Source: Chitinophagaceae bacterium (lineage in GTDB: Bacteria; Bacteroidota; Bacteroidia; Chitinophagales; Chitinophagaceae). From it: a stretch of 32,971 nt of DNA. Where the stretch lies: assembly GCA_021151685.1 (NCBI GenBank), contig JAGKWS010000039.1:1-32971 (forward strand). The letters run 5' to 3'. Under the pieces are notes generated by a model. That model saw nothing but the letters and a program-made list of their open reading frames with translations. It had not been told where the DNA came from and ran no database searches. The position numbers and the translations under genes were made by a program. Numbering within the stretch: position 1 is the stretch's first letter; each line of letters starts with the position of its first letter. This document shows positions 14,749 through 22,791 of this stretch, piece after piece.

Positions 14749-15079
14749 CGCCAATACGGGGTCGTCAGGAACAATATGGTAGCCAAACAGACAACTCACT
14801 ATTCAGCATTTTTTCGTTTTCCAATACCAAATATTTTCTCATCAATTAGTTTCGTAGCCTTCCTTCTCGCATTGGGCGTTGGAAGAAGGTGGCTATGTTG
14901 AACGTTTGGATTTCTATTATAGCGCATAGCATCGTCTCCCAATTTCGAAAGCCAATCTGTAAGCCTAGTAATATACGCCCTAAATGTGCTCATACGATAA
15001 AGATAAGAAATTTTGAATGTTTATTTGCATAAATAAGTGTTTGGATGTTGCTTGATATATAAATTTAGCACAGTTTGGC

Positions 15080-15098
15080 GCAAGTCTATTTGACTTGC
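15080..15098. repeat. Palindrome family 2, single inverted hairpin
   Basis: GCAAGTC and GACTTGC enclose TATTT. On the minus strand it is followed by GCCAAACTG, resembling the CGCCAA flank of the two-hairpin units, so this copy is inverted. Confidence 0.65.
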
Positions 15099-15154
15099 AT
15101 CTCGTTATGGCGAAAAAATGTAATTTTTGCAAGTTCACCTGAGCGGCTGGTATC

Positions 15155-15203
15155 GCAAGTCGAAAAGACTTGCTGGAAAATAGACACAAGTCGAAAAGAC
15201 TTG
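15155..15203. repeat. Palindrome family 2, two-hairpin unit B
   Basis: Hairpins at 15155-15173 (GCAAGTC/GACTTGC) and 15187-15203 (CAAGTC/GACTTG), both with GAAAA loops, followed by CGCCAACATGGGG. Layout and flanks match unit A at 14697-14760, so both are copies of one composite element. Confidence 0.75.
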
Positions 15204-15229
15204 CGCCAACATGGGGCAAATGCCATATG

Positions 15230-16501
15230 TTAGTATTTTTTGTATTTATATTCCATAAGTATGGACTTATTTTCATTTAGCATTTTTACAGGCAATCTTC
15301 TTTTCGTAGTGTACCATGATAAATGTTCTTCTACTTGATATTCCTCCTGAGGGTTATATGTCTTTGCTAGATCAGGATATAGCCTATATATATTGTATTT
15401 ATTGGTGTATTTTGACCTATAGAAAAAATATCCTGCAACATCTAGTTTGGTTTTATTTAAACTATGCGAATATTCAGATGAATAAATTATCATGCGTTTA
15501 CGCTTTATGATCTTAGATATTTTTGTATGTACACCATATTCATATGCATTTGGAGTTGTGTTATATGTTTCTTTACAAAAGACAAGATTGCAATCAAAAC
15601 TTGTAAGCATAACCAGTTTACGCTGTTTATCAACGGTATCAATGATAGTAGATTGGCTGTATTTATTGTTATTATTAATATATCTACTTAAAATTTTATT
15701 TGCCTTTTCATCATTAGGTGATGAATTAGATTGAAAAGAATAATTTGCACTCACATCTTTGAAGCCTGTAATAGTATCTACATAAATAAAGCAGTGCTTA
15801 GGAACGACACCAGCACTTGTTGCTTCGAATACATAAATCAAATCGCTTCTGTCATTATATTTGAATGCAAGAAAATTTTGTGCGGTATTTTCTGACAATG
15901 TAAAAAGTGTATCTAATTGACCCTGCAAATTATAGGAATATTTATAGCTAAAATTCTGTTTTGTTTTTTCTTCATTGTTACTTGCAGTAGAATTAGATAG
16001 AAGAACAGGGTAAATATTTATGTTCACAATAACTGTGGAAGCATCCAAATAATTGTAAGTAATTTTTTCTCGCTGTATAGTGTCGAGTTTATTATCCGAT
16101 GTCCTAATTCTCAAATAGTAGTATAGCCTACTTGTTATATATCCGCGGTCGTCATACTCTACTACCTCCACATCATCTTCATAATAATAATAATCTTTAT
16201 TTTTCCAATACTCAATTCCAGAAACATAAAACCTTCTGAATGACTGGCGAACATTATTATGAGCGATGTACTTATTCTGCAATGAACCTATTTCATAGTA
16301 AGGCGGAAAACTATATTTTGACAAAAATACTTTTGAGATATGTGCTAATCTAATATTTTTATATGGATAATACAGGCTTGTAGTTTTTTCATATCTCCCA
16401 ATTATGGGAGTTATACTCTGTGAATATAAAGATGAATGAATTAGTATAACAGTATAAAACCATATGCAATACTTATTGTATGTCTTCGAAATAATGCTCA
16501 T
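15230..16501 (-). CDS. AT-rich secreted protein with YD-like repeats, function unknown
   Basis: A 423-residue protein I do not recognise. From the ATG at 16501 it begins with a short polar stretch and a hydrophobic segment (IWFYTVILIHSSLYSQ), a plausible signal peptide. The frame is open up to 16582, but that extension runs into the dispersed repeat and is unlikely to be coding. The body is very rich in Tyr, Asn and Lys. Several segments resemble YD repeats (VEYDDRGYITSRLYYY, YSYNLQGQLDTLF, FKYNDRSDLIYVF), in which extracellular proteins form beta-strands. The gene is visibly richer in A+T than its neighbours and is bounded by repeats on both sides, suggesting recent acquisition. No sorting domain is present at the C-terminus. 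Confidence 0.65.
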   Translation of the reverse strand: MSIISKTYNKYCIWFYTVILIHSSLYSQSITPIIGRYEKTTSLYYPYKNIRLAHISKVFLSKYSFPPYYEIGSLQNKYIAHNNVRQSFRRFYVSGIEYWKNKDYYYYEDDVEVVEYDDRGYITSRLYYYLRIRTSDNKLDTIQREKITYNYLDASTVIVNINIYPVLLSNSTASNNEEKTKQNFSYKYSYNLQGQLDTLFTLSENTAQNFLAFKYNDRSDLIYVFEATSAGVVPKHCFIYVDTITGFKDVSANYSFQSNSSPNDEKANKILSRYINNNNKYSQSTIIDTVDKQRKLVMLTSFDCNLVFCKETYNTTPNAYEYGVHTKISKIIKRKRMIIYSSEYSHSLNKTKLDVAGYFFYRSKYTNKYNIYRLYPDLAKTYNPQEEYQVEEHLSWYTTKRRLPVKMLNENKSILMEYKYKKY

Positions 16502-16561
16502 TTCAATAAATAAACTTGTATTATATAAAATTATACACAATTCCCCGAACATTCCCCAAAA

Positions 16562-16613
16562 ACCGCTTGGCGTAGTGTTCACACTACGTCATTTCGTTAG
16601 CAAATCTCCAGAT
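16562..16613. repeat. Dispersed intergenic repeat, copy 2 (inverted)
   Basis: This is the reverse complement of the element at 12443-12497 with a few differences. It contains the perfect inverted repeat CGTAGTGT-TC-ACACTACG (16571-16588). A GCCGCTGC-type hairpin lies about 80 nt beyond each copy, on the same side of the element. Confidence 0.65.
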
Positions 16614-16693
16614 TTGAGAATAGAATCACAAACTAAGTGCCCGTCTATACCCTCTGCGAGGTTCATTTCTGCTACAGACAACAACAAAAACAC

Positions 16694-16723
16694 GTGTGGC
16701 CGCTGCATACGCAGCGGCCACAC
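16694..16723 (-). terminator. Terminator of the TonB-dependent receptor gene
   Basis: A perfect 13-bp stem (GTGTGGCCGCTGC with GCAGCGGCCACAC) encloses a 4-nt loop. On the minus strand it is followed by GTGTTTTTGTTGTTG, and it lies 24 nt beyond the receptor stop codon. Confidence 0.8.
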
Positions 16724-16746
16724 AACTATATAGGTTATTACAATTG

Positions 16747-19179
16747 TTAGAACTCGAACACTACACCAATAGATGGTATAATGGTTTGGTTGATGTTGGG
16801 CAGTAGTACGGGTATGGCGTTGCTGCCATCGGCTTTTACAGGGCCGCCATCGGTGGTCATGTAAGAGTTGTCGGGGTTGCGCTTAAAGGTGTAGTAGTCG
16901 CGGTTCACATTGTTAGAGAAACCGGCATTCTGGAAGTCGATAAACACATCGAGCTGCGTGCGTTTGAAGTTGAATTTTTTGTCGATGCGAATGTCCAGTT
17001 GGTTGAACATGGGCAGGCGTTCGCTATTGATGTTGTTATAGTCCAGCACGGGTTGGCCCAGTGTCAGGTAGTTGAGCTGAGAGGCTGCAAGGTCGTAGGG
17101 GGTATACGGGGTGCCGCCAGACAGACGGTACTTAACACCCAGCTCCCACGAGCGGGGCAGTTTGTAACCAGCAATGAGCGATACCAGATGGCGGGCATCC
17201 CAGGACGAGGCAATGAATTTGCCATCGGTTCCGGTAAACTCGCTCCAGAACAGGGTGTACGATGCCGTTACAAATAGTTTTTTAGATAGCTTCTGTTGTA
17301 CAAAGAGTTCGCCACCCCATGCACGGCCCAGACCGCTGCTAATGGTGCGCTCATTGCCAATGGCACCAAAGTCGGCACCCTGATTGGCGATAGAAATATT
17401 GTACAGTGATGATACCGGGTAGTTGCTATACCGTTTGTAGAAACCCTCGGCAGTAATGCGCAGCGATGTGGTAGGCAGGTATTCTACACCGGCCACATAG
17501 TGGTCGCACAGCAGGTATTTGTTGTCGCGGTTCACCGTAGTGCCCGTGCTGTCGCGGTAGCCCAGTATGGTGTAGATGGGTATTTTGGCATAGCGGCCTA
17601 CACTGGCATTGATGTTGAACTGCGGATGTACTGCGTACGATGCCGATAGGCGTGGCGACAGCGCATTCAGCGGGTTGTTGCCATCGGTAGTATAGCTGTT
17701 CATGTCGGTGCGTATACCAAATGTGAGCGACAGTTTGTCGTCCATCACCTTGCGGTTTACCGAGCCAAAAATGCCATACTTAAAGAACTCTATACCAGAG
17801 TTGAAGTTGATGGCCAGACGGGGTTGCAGCAGCACACCTGCACTGTTCCGTACCTCGGGGCGAATGACGCTGAACAGGTCGTTGTTATACTTCACATACT
17901 GGCCACTTACGCCATAGTTCAGCTTCCAGCCGTTCAGCGATTTGTTCACATCTATACGCAGTTTGTTTTCTATTTCCTGCGAGTTCGATTTGAACGTGCG
18001 CAGGTCTTCATTGCCAAATTGTGCATCTTCAAAACGGTCCAGACGATTGTTGAACATGTTGCGGCTGGCCGTAACTGTGTAATAGCCCTTGTTGATGAGG
18101 TGCTTCAGCGTGAAGCCCACGGTATAGTTCCACTGGTTGATGGTGGGCAGCGAGCGGATGATGTATTCTTTCTCCAGATCGCTGTTTTTGGGTGCGGCAA
18201 ATGTGAATTGGTCTATGGCTCCCAGCCCTATGGCTGTGAGGGTGGTTTTGTCGTTTATTTTGTGGGTTACCTTGTACTGAAAGTCCCAATAGTTGGGGCG
18301 TATGGGCAGGTCTATGAGCTGAAAGAAATATTGCAGGTATGAGCGGCGTGCCGATGCAAGGAAGGTGGTTTTCTTGTTGATGGGGCCCTCCATAGTGGCG
18401 GCTACCTCGGTGCTGCTCAGTCTCAGGTTGGCCTGTAGCTTATCGGGGTTGCCGTCCTTCTGTTTGAATTGCAGGACAGATGAGAGTGCATTGTCGTATT
18501 TGGCACCAAAGCTACTGGTGCTGAGGGTTACGTCTTGAATAAAGGACACGTTGAGAATACCCTGCGGGCCGCCCGATGCACCCTGTGTAGAGAAGTGATT
18601 GATTTGCGGCACCTCTACACCATCCAGATAATACACATTCTCGTTGGGCGCACCACCACGAATAATGAGGTCGTTGCGGGCAGCACTACCACCGGTGCCC
18701 CCCACACCGGGCAGGGCCTGTATGACGCGCGATATATCGTAGTTGCCACCCGGATTGCTTTTTATCTCCTCGGCAGTAAGGCTTTGCACCGATAGGGGAG
18801 TTTCTAAACGTTTGCCGTAGGTGTAGCTTTTTACCACCACTTCCTTTAGTTCGGCGGCTTTTTCCAGCTCTATGTTCAGTACGTTGGCGTTACCGTTAGA
18901 TGCTGCTACGCTAAACAGGCGGTAGGGTTTGTAGCCCACATACTGTACCGATATGTCATAAGCACCCGGAGGAATGTTGGTGATGCGAAATTTGCCACTG
19001 GTATCGGTCTGGGCACCAAGGGTCGTTTTCTCTACCGTTACAATGGCGCCTACTATGGCTTCCTGTGTTTCGCGGTCTTTTACCGTACCCACAAATGTGC
19101 CGTTTTGTGCCCATATGGCGGTACTGTATAGTAGCACAACCAACAGACTAAGTAGTTTTGATAATGCGGTTCGTTTCAT
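16747..19179 (-). CDS. TonB-dependent receptor with carboxypeptidase-regulatory-like N-terminal domain
   Basis: An 810-residue outer-membrane active transporter energised by TonB/ExbBD. The ATG at 19179 gives a signal peptide (about residues 1-25, ending AIWAQ). Residues 27-105 form a CarboxypepD_reg-like domain (GTVKDRETQEAIVGAIVTV...GAYDISVQYVGYKPY). The plug follows (about 120-240: SRVIQALPGVGG, NDLIIRGGAPNENVYYLDGVEVPQINHF, LSTSSFGAKYDNALSSVL), then a long beta-barrel ending in the terminal Phe of GVVFEF. No SusD-type lipoprotein is adjacent, so it is not a standard polysaccharide utilisation locus. The divergent MarR-like gene probably regulates it. The substrate is unknown; iron or a small organic molecule are possible. 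Confidence 0.92.
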   Translation of the reverse strand: MKRTALSKLLSLLVVLLYSTAIWAQNGTFVGTVKDRETQEAIVGAIVTVEKTTLGAQTDTSGKFRITNIPPGAYDISVQYVGYKPYRLFSVAASNGNANVLNIELEKAAELKEVVVKSYTYGKRLETPLSVQSLTAEEIKSNPGGNYDISRVIQALPGVGGTGGSAARNDLIIRGGAPNENVYYLDGVEVPQINHFSTQGASGGPQGILNVSFIQDVTLSTSSFGAKYDNALSSVLQFKQKDGNPDKLQANLRLSSTEVAATMEGPINKKTTFLASARRSYLQYFFQLIDLPIRPNYWDFQYKVTHKINDKTTLTAIGLGAIDQFTFAAPKNSDLEKEYIIRSLPTINQWNYTVGFTLKHLINKGYYTVTASRNMFNNRLDRFEDAQFGNEDLRTFKSNSQEIENKLRIDVNKSLNGWKLNYGVSGQYVKYNNDLFSVIRPEVRNSAGVLLQPRLAINFNSGIEFFKYGIFGSVNRKVMDDKLSLTFGIRTDMNSYTTDGNNPLNALSPRLSASYAVHPQFNINASVGRYAKIPIYTILGYRDSTGTTVNRDNKYLLCDHYVAGVEYLPTTSLRITAEGFYKRYSNYPVSSLYNISIANQGADFGAIGNERTISSGLGRAWGGELFVQQKLSKKLFVTASYTLFWSEFTGTDGKFIASSWDARHLVSLIAGYKLPRSWELGVKYRLSGGTPYTPYDLAASQLNYLTLGQPVLDYNNINSERLPMFNQLDIRIDKKFNFKRTQLDVFIDFQNAGFSNNVNRDYYTFKRNPDNSYMTTDGGPVKADGSNAIPVLLPNINQTIIPSIGVVFEF

Positions 19180-19209
19180 AAATTTGGTATGTAATTGTTT
19201 CTTTGAAAG

Positions 19210-19239
19210 CAAAAGTAGTATGTTTTCGTACTTTTCAAA
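19210..19239 (-). promoter_or_regulatory. Promoter of the TonB-dependent receptor
   Basis: On the minus strand TTTG (19239-19236), an 18-nt spacer and TACTTTTG (19217-19210) match the Bacteroidota consensus. The leader would be about 24 nt. Confidence 0.65.
19211..19235. promoter_or_regulatory. Inverted repeat, candidate operator of the MarR-like regulator
   Basis: AAAAGTA (19211-19217) and TACTTTT (19229-19235) form an inverted repeat with an 11-nt spacer. It lies across the -7 element and spacer of the receptor promoter. A dimeric winged-helix regulator bound here would block the receptor and possibly its own gene. Confidence 0.4.
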
Positions 19240-19250
19240 CAATTTTGTTT

Positions 19251-19258
19251 TAATTTTG
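19251..19258 (+). promoter_or_regulatory. -7 element of the MarR-like gene
   Basis: TAATTTTG fits TAnnTTTG and ends 10 nt before the start codon at 19269. The leader would be very short or absent. No clear -33 element is visible. Confidence 0.4.
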
Positions 19259-19268
19259 TTGAAATAAT

Positions 19269-19982
19269 ATGAACAAAAGGTACAAGGTCATTCAAGAGAT
19301 GCTGGAAGCGTTTGCCCGGTTCGAGGAAACTGTGGCAGACGATGAGGGTATGACGTTCGATAATTTTCTGGCCCATGCCACACAGGCGGCAGGGCATCAG
19401 TCGGTACTGGCGTGGCGGCAGGTAGCCGGCAACGAGGAGCCGCAGGTAATGCAGCGTGCCAATAAAAAAGAAGAGTCTATAGCCATACTGGTAGCCTATC
19501 TGTACCGGTATGCCAAGGTATATGTAAAGAAGGCACTGGAGGGGTCGGTATTGCAGTCTATCGATGATTTTTCGTACCTCATTATTCTGCTGACGCACGA
19601 AAGTTTGTCGAAAACCGAACTCATCACTAAAAGTGTGCATGAAAAGACCAGCGGCATGGAAATCATCAAACGGCTGGTGCGGCTGGGGCTAATGACCCAA
19701 TACGACGATGCGCACGACAAGCGCAGCCAGCGGGTGGCCATTACCCCCATGGGCAGGGGCGTACTATTTGCTGTGCTGGACCGTATGGGGAATGTTTCTA
19801 CACTAATGTCGGGCAAGCTGAGTGATGCCGAAAAGAATACGCTGATATACCTACTGAAGAAGCTGGACCACTTTCATTACGACATCTTTACTACCGACCG
19901 CAACGAAACACTGGAGACGATTGTAGCCACACATGTAGGCGATGGTACTGCACCCGGTAACGGAGCCGGTAACAGGCTCTAA
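19269..19982 (+). CDS. MarR-like winged-helix transcriptional regulator
   Basis: A 237-residue protein, long for the family (usually 140-160). The central part (about residues 60-195) reads as a MarR fold: a dimerisation helix (AILVAYLYRYAKVYVKKAL), the recognition region HESLSKTELITKSVHEKTSGMEIIKRLVRLGLMTQYDDAHDKRSQRVAITPMGRG, which includes the wing, and a C-terminal helix. The first 55 residues are an acidic N-terminal extension and the last 25 are a low-complexity Gly/Thr tail. It is divergent from the TonB-dependent receptor with 89 nt between the start codons, a layout typical of a local regulator. The effector is unknown. Confidence 0.8.
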   Translation: MNKRYKVIQEMLEAFARFEETVADDEGMTFDNFLAHATQAAGHQSVLAWRQVAGNEEPQVMQRANKKEESIAILVAYLYRYAKVYVKKALEGSVLQSIDDFSYLIILLTHESLSKTELITKSVHEKTSGMEIIKRLVRLGLMTQYDDAHDKRSQRVAITPMGRGVLFAVLDRMGNVSTLMSGKLSDAEKNTLIYLLKKLDHFHYDIFTTDRNETLETIVATHVGDGTAPGNGAGNRL

Positions 19983-20138
19983 AATGGAAACCTGTCTCAT
20001 TTGTGTTTTATGATTTATTTTCAGTTAAAACCATTGTTTTTTTTGAGAAATAGTTGCGTTATTATATGTGTTCTTTGTGATTTTTTTGTTACTTTTCGAG
20101 GATAGCAAACTATTTGAAAGCATAAAATTTCAGCGATT

Positions 20139-22076
20139 ATGAATCGATTTTACCCCCGTTTTTTATTGACTGCGGCATTGGCTGGCCTTATTGGCAGCCA
20201 TGCCAGTGCACAGTACTGTACGCCACTGTATGTGCAGGGATGCTCCTTTGGTAGTGGCATAGAAACATTTATCCTCAACGGAGAGAGTTCAACATCTATT
20301 AACGATGCCACGACAGGATGTTCCCCAATACCAACGGCTTACCGCGATAGCCATACTACTATGTCTGTAACACTGAATGCGGGTGGTACGTATACAGTTC
20401 AGGCCAGTAAAACAACTGCACCCGTGCCCCTGCCGGGTACCACCAACAACTTTCAGGTATGGATAGATCTGGATAATAATGGCACCTTTAGCAGTACAGA
20501 AAGTGTAGGTGGCGGTGGTACTATGGCCACCACACTTACCAGTTACACCATCAATATACCATCGACAGCTACTGCAGGTGCCCGCCGTATGAGGGCTGTT
20601 ATATCGGGCGATCTTTCTTACCCCTCGTTAACGGCCTGTCCTTCGGGTGCCACGTGGGGCGAGGTACACGACTATACAGTAAACATAGTAACTGCCGCAG
20701 CATGTCCTCCGGTAACGGGGCTTACTGTAAGTGCTATTACATCGGGCGGTGCTACGGCAAGCTGGACTGCTGCCACTGGTGCCACCGGTTACGAGTGGGC
20801 TATCACTACATCGGCTACGCCACCAGCATCTGGTACGGCCACAACGCTCACTACGGCTACATCTACCACGCTGTCTCCTTCCACCGTGTATTATGCGCAT
20901 GTGCGTAGTGTGTGTGGTAGTGCATTTTCTTCATGGGTTACCAGCACTTCATTTACCACACTGGCTACATCTACCAGTTGCCCTGCTGTTACCGGTATTA
21001 CCATGAGTGGAGTCACATCATCGGCTGCTACGCTTGGTTGGAGTGCGGTAACCGGAGCCATTGGCTACGAATGGGCGGTAACGGCTTCGGCCACGCCACC
21101 GGCATCGGGCACGGCTACTACGCTGCTTACGGCTACTGCCGGCAGCCTTACTGCCGGTACGGCCTACTATGCGCATGTACGTGCCAAGTGTAGTGCTACC
21201 TTGTTCTCGGCATGGACTACGCAAACCTTTACTACCACAGCGGCATCTACCTGCCCGGCTATAACTGGTCTTTCGGCAAGTGCTATCACAACAACAGGGG
21301 CTACAGTTAGCTGGACGGCAGTTGCCAGTGGCTCTTTGGGTTACCAATACGTGATAGACAATGTGGTAACAGACCCTACAGGCTCTGGCACCAACACTAC
21401 CGCTACCAGTACCAGCCCTGCAACCCTTACACCGGGTACCACCTATTATGCACACGTACGCGATAGCTGTGGGGTAGGTAACTTTTCGGCATGGAGTACC
21501 ATACCGTTTACCACTCTGGCTACAGCAGGTGGCTGCAATGCAGTAACTGGCCTTACGGTAACCGGCATTACCAGTACCGGTGCCACACTGAACTGGACTA
21601 TGGCCAGCGGTGCCGTAGGTGCCAAATGGGTGGTAAACACAGTGGCTACTGCGCCTACCGTTTTTGGTACACTGTCTACCACATCTACAGCGGCAGTAAC
21701 CAGCCTTACGGCCTCTACTACCTATTATGCGCATGTACGCGATACCTGTGGCCCTGGTTCGGTATCGGCATGGGTAACGGTGCCGTTTACTACAGCGGGT
21801 ACTGTAGGTATAGCCGAGGTAGGTACAGGTGCATTGCCATTTAGTGTGGCAGCCTTCCCCAACCCGGCACACGATGCATTTACGGTGCAGGTGAGTGGTG
21901 CTATAGGAGCTCATGCACAGCTCACCCTTACCGATGTAACCGGCAAAACAGTGCGCCAGATGAGTATAGACAACTACACTACACAGGTAGATGTAAACAA
22001 TTTGCCTGCTGGTGTGTACATCTTGCGCTATACAGATAATGGTATGATGCAGACACTGCGGGTGAGCAAGCAGTAA
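20139..22076 (+). CDS. Secreted fibronectin type III repeat protein with T9SS sorting domain
   Basis: A 645-residue surface or extracellular protein. Residues 1-24 are a signal peptide (ending SHASAQ). Residues 25-185 hold a GEVED-type domain closing with ATWGEVHDYTVNI. Four Fn3 repeats of about 90 residues follow (189-276, 281-368, 372-462, 466-553). Each starts with a CPxxTGL-like motif, has GYEW or a variant in the middle and a YYAHVRxxC strand near the end. The last 75 residues are a T9SS type A sorting domain (VAAFPNPAHDAFTV, TLTDVTGKTVRQM, NLPAGVYILRY). The composition is extremely rich in Thr, Ala and Ser, causing long false frames in the other five frames. A role in adhesion or carbohydrate binding is plausible but unproven. 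A strong terminator follows. Confidence 0.9.
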   Translation: MNRFYPRFLLTAALAGLIGSHASAQYCTPLYVQGCSFGSGIETFILNGESSTSINDATTGCSPIPTAYRDSHTTMSVTLNAGGTYTVQASKTTAPVPLPGTTNNFQVWIDLDNNGTFSSTESVGGGGTMATTLTSYTINIPSTATAGARRMRAVISGDLSYPSLTACPSGATWGEVHDYTVNIVTAAACPPVTGLTVSAITSGGATASWTAATGATGYEWAITTSATPPASGTATTLTTATSTTLSPSTVYYAHVRSVCGSAFSSWVTSTSFTTLATSTSCPAVTGITMSGVTSSAATLGWSAVTGAIGYEWAVTASATPPASGTATTLLTATAGSLTAGTAYYAHVRAKCSATLFSAWTTQTFTTTAASTCPAITGLSASAITTTGATVSWTAVASGSLGYQYVIDNVVTDPTGSGTNTTATSTSPATLTPGTTYYAHVRDSCGVGNFSAWSTIPFTTLATAGGCNAVTGLTVTGITSTGATLNWTMASGAVGAKWVVNTVATAPTVFGTLSTTSTAAVTSLTASTTYYAHVRDTCGPGSVSAWVTVPFTTAGTVGIAEVGTGALPFSVAAFPNPAHDAFTVQVSGAIGAHAQLTLTDVTGKTVRQMSIDNYTTQVDVNNLPAGVYILRYTDNGMMQTLRVSKQ

Positions 22077-22121
22077 GGAGTAAGCAGCTTTATCAACGAA
22101 TGGTGCCCTTCAACAAAATAT

Positions 22122-22180
22122 TGCAGGGTAGTGCAGATTGCGGATTGCCGCAGCCATAGTGCACTACCCTGCATTTTTTT
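22122..22180 (+). terminator. Terminator after the fibronectin-repeat protein
   Basis: A perfect 14-bp stem (TGCAGGGTAGTGCA at 22122-22135 with 22160-22173) with a 24-nt loop is followed by seven T. Confidence 0.85.
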
Positions 22181-22325
22181 ATACTGAGAGCTATTGTGTA
22201 TAGGGTAGGTTGCTATGCGATGTGGGCGCAATGTGCGTTTGTAGGTGCCGGCATAATACACATAAACCACCCTCTGTTATGGAAACCACATTATAATACT
22301 TACTTTTACGCGATAAAGCAAGGAA

Positions 22326-22751
22326 ATGAGTAATGATCGGAAACGCCCGGTGCGGGTACTGGTCGCGAAAGTGGGCCTGGACGGCCACGACAGAGGCGCG
22401 AAAGTAATAGCAACAGCCCTGCGCGATGCCGGTATGGAAGTAATATATACAGGGCTGCGCCAAACGCCCGAAATGGTGGTGAACACTGCACTACAGGAGG
22501 ACGTAGACGCATTGGGCATCAGTATACTGAGTGGTGCGCATATGACGGTTTTCCCGAGGGTGATGTCGCTGATGAAGGAAAAAGGGTTGGACAATGTATT
22601 GCTGACCGGTGGAGGTATTATACCCGAAGAAGATATGCGCAGCCTACAGGCTATGGGGGTAGGGCAGTTGTTTGCACCCGGTACCAGTACCGTGCAGATA
22701 GCCGAATATATAGACCAGTGGGTGCGCGAACACCGCAGCGAATTGCTGTAA
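22326..22751 (+). CDS. Cobalamin B12-binding domain protein (methylmalonyl-CoA mutase small-domain type)
   Basis: A 141-residue stand-alone B12-binding domain, equivalent to the C-terminal part of methylmalonyl-CoA mutase and related isomerases. The base-off/His-on motif DxHxxG is Asp19-Gly-His21-Asp-Arg-Gly24, where His21 would replace the lower axial ligand. SILSGAH and LLTGGGIIPEED are the other two binding motifs. The catalytic subunit is not in the window. The gene is followed 40 nt later by a crotonase, and a cobalamin adenosyltransferase lies 1.9 kb away, consistent with an adenosylcobalamin-dependent acyl-CoA mutase. Which mutase it serves is unknown. Confidence 0.88.
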   Translation: MSNDRKRPVRVLVAKVGLDGHDRGAKVIATALRDAGMEVIYTGLRQTPEMVVNTALQEDVDALGISILSGAHMTVFPRVMSLMKEKGLDNVLLTGGGIIPEEDMRSLQAMGVGQLFAPGTSTVQIAEYIDQWVREHRSELL

Positions 22752-22791
22752 TACCCTTGCGTAAATAACTGAATAACTCAAAAAAGAAATA

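Larger units (their letters stand above)
14614..15229. other. Gene-free repeat-rich spacer
   Basis: No convincing gene is seen in these roughly 600 nt. They hold a 16-nt fragment of the dispersed repeat (14614-14629, identical to the inverse of 16565-16580) and five small hairpins of a second palindrome family. Open frames at 14575-14901 (plus) and 14799-14993 (minus) lack recognisable motifs. Confidence 0.6.

Noticed and set aside
14575..14901. 108-residue plus-strand frame after the REP array
   Set aside because: It starts inside a REP hairpin and runs through palindrome unit A, so it is unlikely to be coding.
14799..14993. 64-residue minus-strand frame
   Set aside because: A basic peptide with no recognisable motif, between repeats. 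It could be a gene remnant, but I cannot support it.
16502..16582. N-terminal extension of the AT-rich protein
   Set aside because: The extra codons fall partly in the dispersed repeat and precede a better start with a signal peptide.
21018..21914. 298-residue minus-strand frame
   Set aside because: It arises from the Thr/Ala-rich repeat composition of the fibronectin protein on the plus strand; the product is Cys/Arg-rich nonsense.
22181..22325. Cobalamin riboswitch before the B12-binding gene
   Set aside because: The leader is too short after the upstream terminator, and I see no B12-box-like element.
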